Positions 6,644 to 8,357 of a stretch of DNA of 8,357 bases are shown piece after piece. The notes beneath the pieces are model-generated. The model was not told where the DNA came from. It searched no databases and saw only the letters and a program-made list of their open reading frames with translations. Numbering within the stretch: the stretch's first letter is position 1; every line of letters starts with the position of its first letter. The position numbers and the translations under genes are program-made. Source of the DNA: Bacteroidota bacterium (GTDB lineage: Bacteria; Bacteroidota; Bacteroidia; UKL13-3); contig VEQB01000082.1 of the NCBI GenBank assembly GCA_018883485.1, positions 1 to 8,357 on the forward strand, written 5' to 3'.

Positions 6644-7987
6644 TTATAGAGACTTTACCGCCGACTTAAACTGCCTACCTCTGTCTTCGTAATTTTTAAA
6701 TAAATCAAAAGAAGCGCAGGCCGGAGAAAGCAATACTGCTTCACCAGATTTAGCCATTTTTGCAGCCACATGCACTGCCTCTTGAGCGCTTTTGGTATTA
6801 AAAATCATATCCACATCCTTGCTAAAGGCTTCATGTATTTTAGTATTATCAACACCTAAGCAAACAATGATACGTACCTTTTCTTTCACAAGCTCACTTA
6901 GTATGCTGTAGTCATTTCCTTTATCTACGCCACCCATTACCCAAATGGTAGGCTTATCCATACTTTCTAGGGCATACCATGCAGAATTAACATTAGTAGC
7001 TTTCGAATCATTAATGTATTCTACACCTCTGATGGTAGCTACGTGCTCCAATCGGTGTTCTACATTTTGAAAATCGGAAAGGCCTTCACGGATAACATCC
7101 TTGCGAATGTCGAGGGCATTAGCAATAATAGCTGCAGCCATTGAGTTGTAGGCATTGTGACGCCCTCTCAAGATAAGTTCTGTTGTATACATGGTAAAAG
7201 GATTTAATTGTTTCTCGTTTGTATTTACTATCATTTCGCCTGAAGCTATGTAAGCTCCTAGGACTTCTTTGTGCTCTAAGCTAAAGGGCAAATGTTTAGC
7301 GTTACCCTTTTCTATATTCAAATTATTTAGGGTTAATACATCATCCGAGCAGTAGATGAAGTAATCGTTTGCAGTTTGGTTCTGTGTGATCCTAAACTTA
7401 GACGCTACATAATTTTGCAATTCATAATTATAGCGATCGAGGTGATCTGGAGTGATATTGCAGATTACTGCCATCTCTGCCTTAAAATCATACATATCAT
7501 CCAATTGAAAACTTGATATCTCTAGCACATAATAATCGTAGTTATGGGTAGCAACTTGCCTGCACATACTGATACCAATATTACCAGCAAGGCCAACATT
7601 TAAGCCTGCCTTCTTTAATAAATGATACGTTAAAGCGGTAGTTGTAGTTTTGCCATTTGTACCCGTTATGCATATCTTATAAGCTGAAGTAAACCTAGCT
7701 GCAAATTCTATTTCATTGATAATAGGTATTCCTTGCTTACGAATAGCCTTCACCATCTCTGCATTTTCTGGAATACCAGGACTTTTAATCACCTCTGTTG
7801 CATTAAGAATCAAAGCTCCTGTATGGGTATTTTCTTCGTAAGGAATAGAAAGTTCATCTAACTCATTTTTGTATTCTTCTTTAATACCACCCATATCGGA
7901 TACAAAAACCTCATAACCCTTTAACTTGGCTAGCATTGCCGCGCCTGTGCCACTTTCACCGCTACCTAATATTACTATTCTTTGCAT
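6644..7987 (-). CDS. murD: UDP-N-acetylmuramoyl-L-alanine--D-glutamate ligase MurD
   Basis: MurD is the cytoplasmic ATP-dependent ligase that adds D-glutamate to UDP-MurNAc-L-Ala, the second peptide step. The 447-residue product shows the N-domain loop ILGSGESGTGAA (6-17), with SPGIP (69-73) and NEIEFA (91-96); the ATPase domain with P-loop GTNGKTTT (109-116), LEISSFQLD (155-163), NITPDHLDRY (177-186), and K197 in YVASKFRI, which aligns with the carbamylated lysine of E. coli MurD; and the C-domain with GRHNAYNSMAA (275-285), HRLE (311-314), NDSKATN (326-332), MGGVDKGNDY (351-360) and SPACASFDLFKNYEDRG (421-437). LEISSFQLD and the SPACASFD...F..RG ending are diagnostic of MurD among the Mur ligases. 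Length is near the E. coli value (438). The start is separated from the mraY stop by one base; at most a weak AAAGG lies nine bases upstream. All catalytic motifs are intact. Confidence 0.98.
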   Translation of the reverse strand: MQRIVILGSGESGTGAAMLAKLKGYEVFVSDMGGIKEEYKNELDELSIPYEENTHTGALILNATEVIKSPGIPENAEMVKAIRKQGIPIINEIEFAARFTSAYKICITGTNGKTTTTALTYHLLKKAGLNVGLAGNIGISMCRQVATHNYDYYVLEISSFQLDDMYDFKAEMAVICNITPDHLDRYNYELQNYVASKFRITQNQTANDYFIYCSDDVLTLNNLNIEKGNAKHLPFSLEHKEVLGAYIASGEMIVNTNEKQLNPFTMYTTELILRGRHNAYNSMAAAIIANALDIRKDVIREGLSDFQNVEHRLEHVATIRGVEYINDSKATNVNSAWYALESMDKPTIWVMGGVDKGNDYSILSELVKEKVRIIVCLGVDNTKIHEAFSKDVDMIFNTKSAQEAVHVAAKMAKSGEAVLLSPACASFDLFKNYEDRGRQFKSAVKSL

Positions 7988-7988
7988 C

Positions 7989-8357
7989 TTATCTAACCTT
8001 TAAAGTGATGATAGTAATGATGGCTAACAATATTCCGATAATCCAAAAACGGGTAACAATTTTTGACTCATGAAAACCCAACTTCTGATAGTGGTGGTGT
8101 AGTGGCGACATTTTAAAAATGCGCCGACCCTCGCCATACTTTTTCTTGGTATACTTAAAGTAGGAAACCTGAAGCATTACCGAAAGATTTTCAACCAAGA
8201 AAATGCCGCACAAAATCGGAATCAATAATTCTTTACGCACCATTATAGAAAAAGCAGCAATGATTCCGCCTAAGGCCAAACTTCCTGTATCACCCATAAA
8301 AACTTGAGCAGGGAAAGAATTGTACCACAAAAATCCTATACATGCACCCACTAAAGC
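7989..8357 (-). CDS. mraY: Phospho-N-acetylmuramoyl-pentapeptide-transferase MraY (C-terminal part; 5' end beyond window)
   Basis: MraY is the polytopic inner-membrane enzyme that transfers phospho-MurNAc-pentapeptide from UDP to undecaprenyl phosphate, giving lipid I. Only the last 122 codons are visible; the frame is open to the right edge, and the GTG at 8351 is an internal valine, not a start. Visible, counting from the edge, are FLWYNSFPAQVFMGDTGSLALGG (9-31), where D23 (8291-8289) corresponds to the catalytic aspartate region (E. coli D267), a hydrophobic segment LLIPILCGIFLVENLSVMLQV, the MSPLHHHY substrate-site loop, and the last membrane segment VTRFWIIGILLAIITIITLKVR at the C-terminus. 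Before HHH the stretch FKYTKKKYGEGRRIF is about four to five residues longer than E. coli FKLRGQRIF, which is usual in Bacteroidota as I recall it. The stop is one base before murD. Identity is certain despite truncation. Confidence 0.98.
   Translation of the reverse strand, partial: ALVGACIGFLWYNSFPAQVFMGDTGSLALGGIIAAFSIMVRKELLIPILCGIFLVENLSVMLQVSYFKYTKKKYGEGRRIFKMSPLHHHYQKLGFHESKIVTRFWIIGILLAIITIITLKVR

Noticed and set aside
8349..8351. GTG as a possible start of the mraY fragment
   Set aside because: The frame stays open to the window edge and the residues before and after match the interior of MraY, so this codon is an internal valine.
1..8357. Search for a defence system, mobile element, CRISPR array, tRNA or horizontally acquired cargo
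   Set aside because: Every base except short junctions belongs to a conserved dcw gene, composition looks even across the window, and no direct or terminal inverted repeats of notable length were seen by eye.

Overview
The window is a contiguous piece of the division and cell wall (dcw) cluster of a low-GC bacterium, most probably a member of the Bacteroidota. All eight genes lie on the minus strand, so transcription runs from high to low coordinates: mraY (3' part only), murD, ftsW, murG, murC, ftsQ, ftsA, ftsZ (5' part only). Four things point to Bacteroidota: murC runs straight into ftsQ with no murB or ddl between them; MraY carries a short lysine/glycine-rich insert before its HHH motif; FtsW has QTSDFAK and PSNLST variants of its usual motifs; and Shine-Dalgarno sequences are nearly absent. 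I cannot resolve the class (Flavobacteriia, Sphingobacteriia, Chitinophagia or other) from the sequence alone.

Layout from 3' to 5' in window coordinates: ftsZ fills 1-808 and runs off the left edge; ftsA is at 843-2162; ftsQ at 2174-2974; murC at 2971-4356; murG at 4359-5459; ftsW at 5456-6640; murD at 6644-7987; and the mraY C-terminus runs from 7989 off the right edge. Junctions are extremely tight: ATGA overlaps at ftsW/murG and murC/ftsQ, gaps of 1, 3, 2 and 11 nt elsewhere, and one larger gap of 34 nt between ftsA and ftsZ. Only about 51 nt are non-coding and no stretch longer than 34 nt lacks a gene. No RNA gene, mobile element, CRISPR array, convincing terminator or plus-strand gene is present.

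The genes form one pathway and one machine. MurC and MurD add L-Ala and D-Glu to UDP-MurNAc in the cytoplasm, MraY moves the finished phospho-MurNAc-pentapeptide to undecaprenyl phosphate (lipid I), and MurG adds GlcNAc (lipid II). FtsW polymerises lipid II at the septum, FtsQ links the periplasmic and cytoplasmic parts of the divisome, and FtsA tethers FtsZ filaments to the membrane. All key motifs that I could check are intact, so every gene looks functional.

I find no undescribed system here; this is conserved core biology. The points worth a second look are small: a perfect 6-bp hairpin one base upstream of the ftsQ start codon, a 5-bp hairpin with a GCAA tetraloop in the ftsA-ftsZ gap, out-of-frame upstream ATGs just before ftsA and ftsZ, and weak Bacteroidota-type promoter matches inside murC and ftsA.
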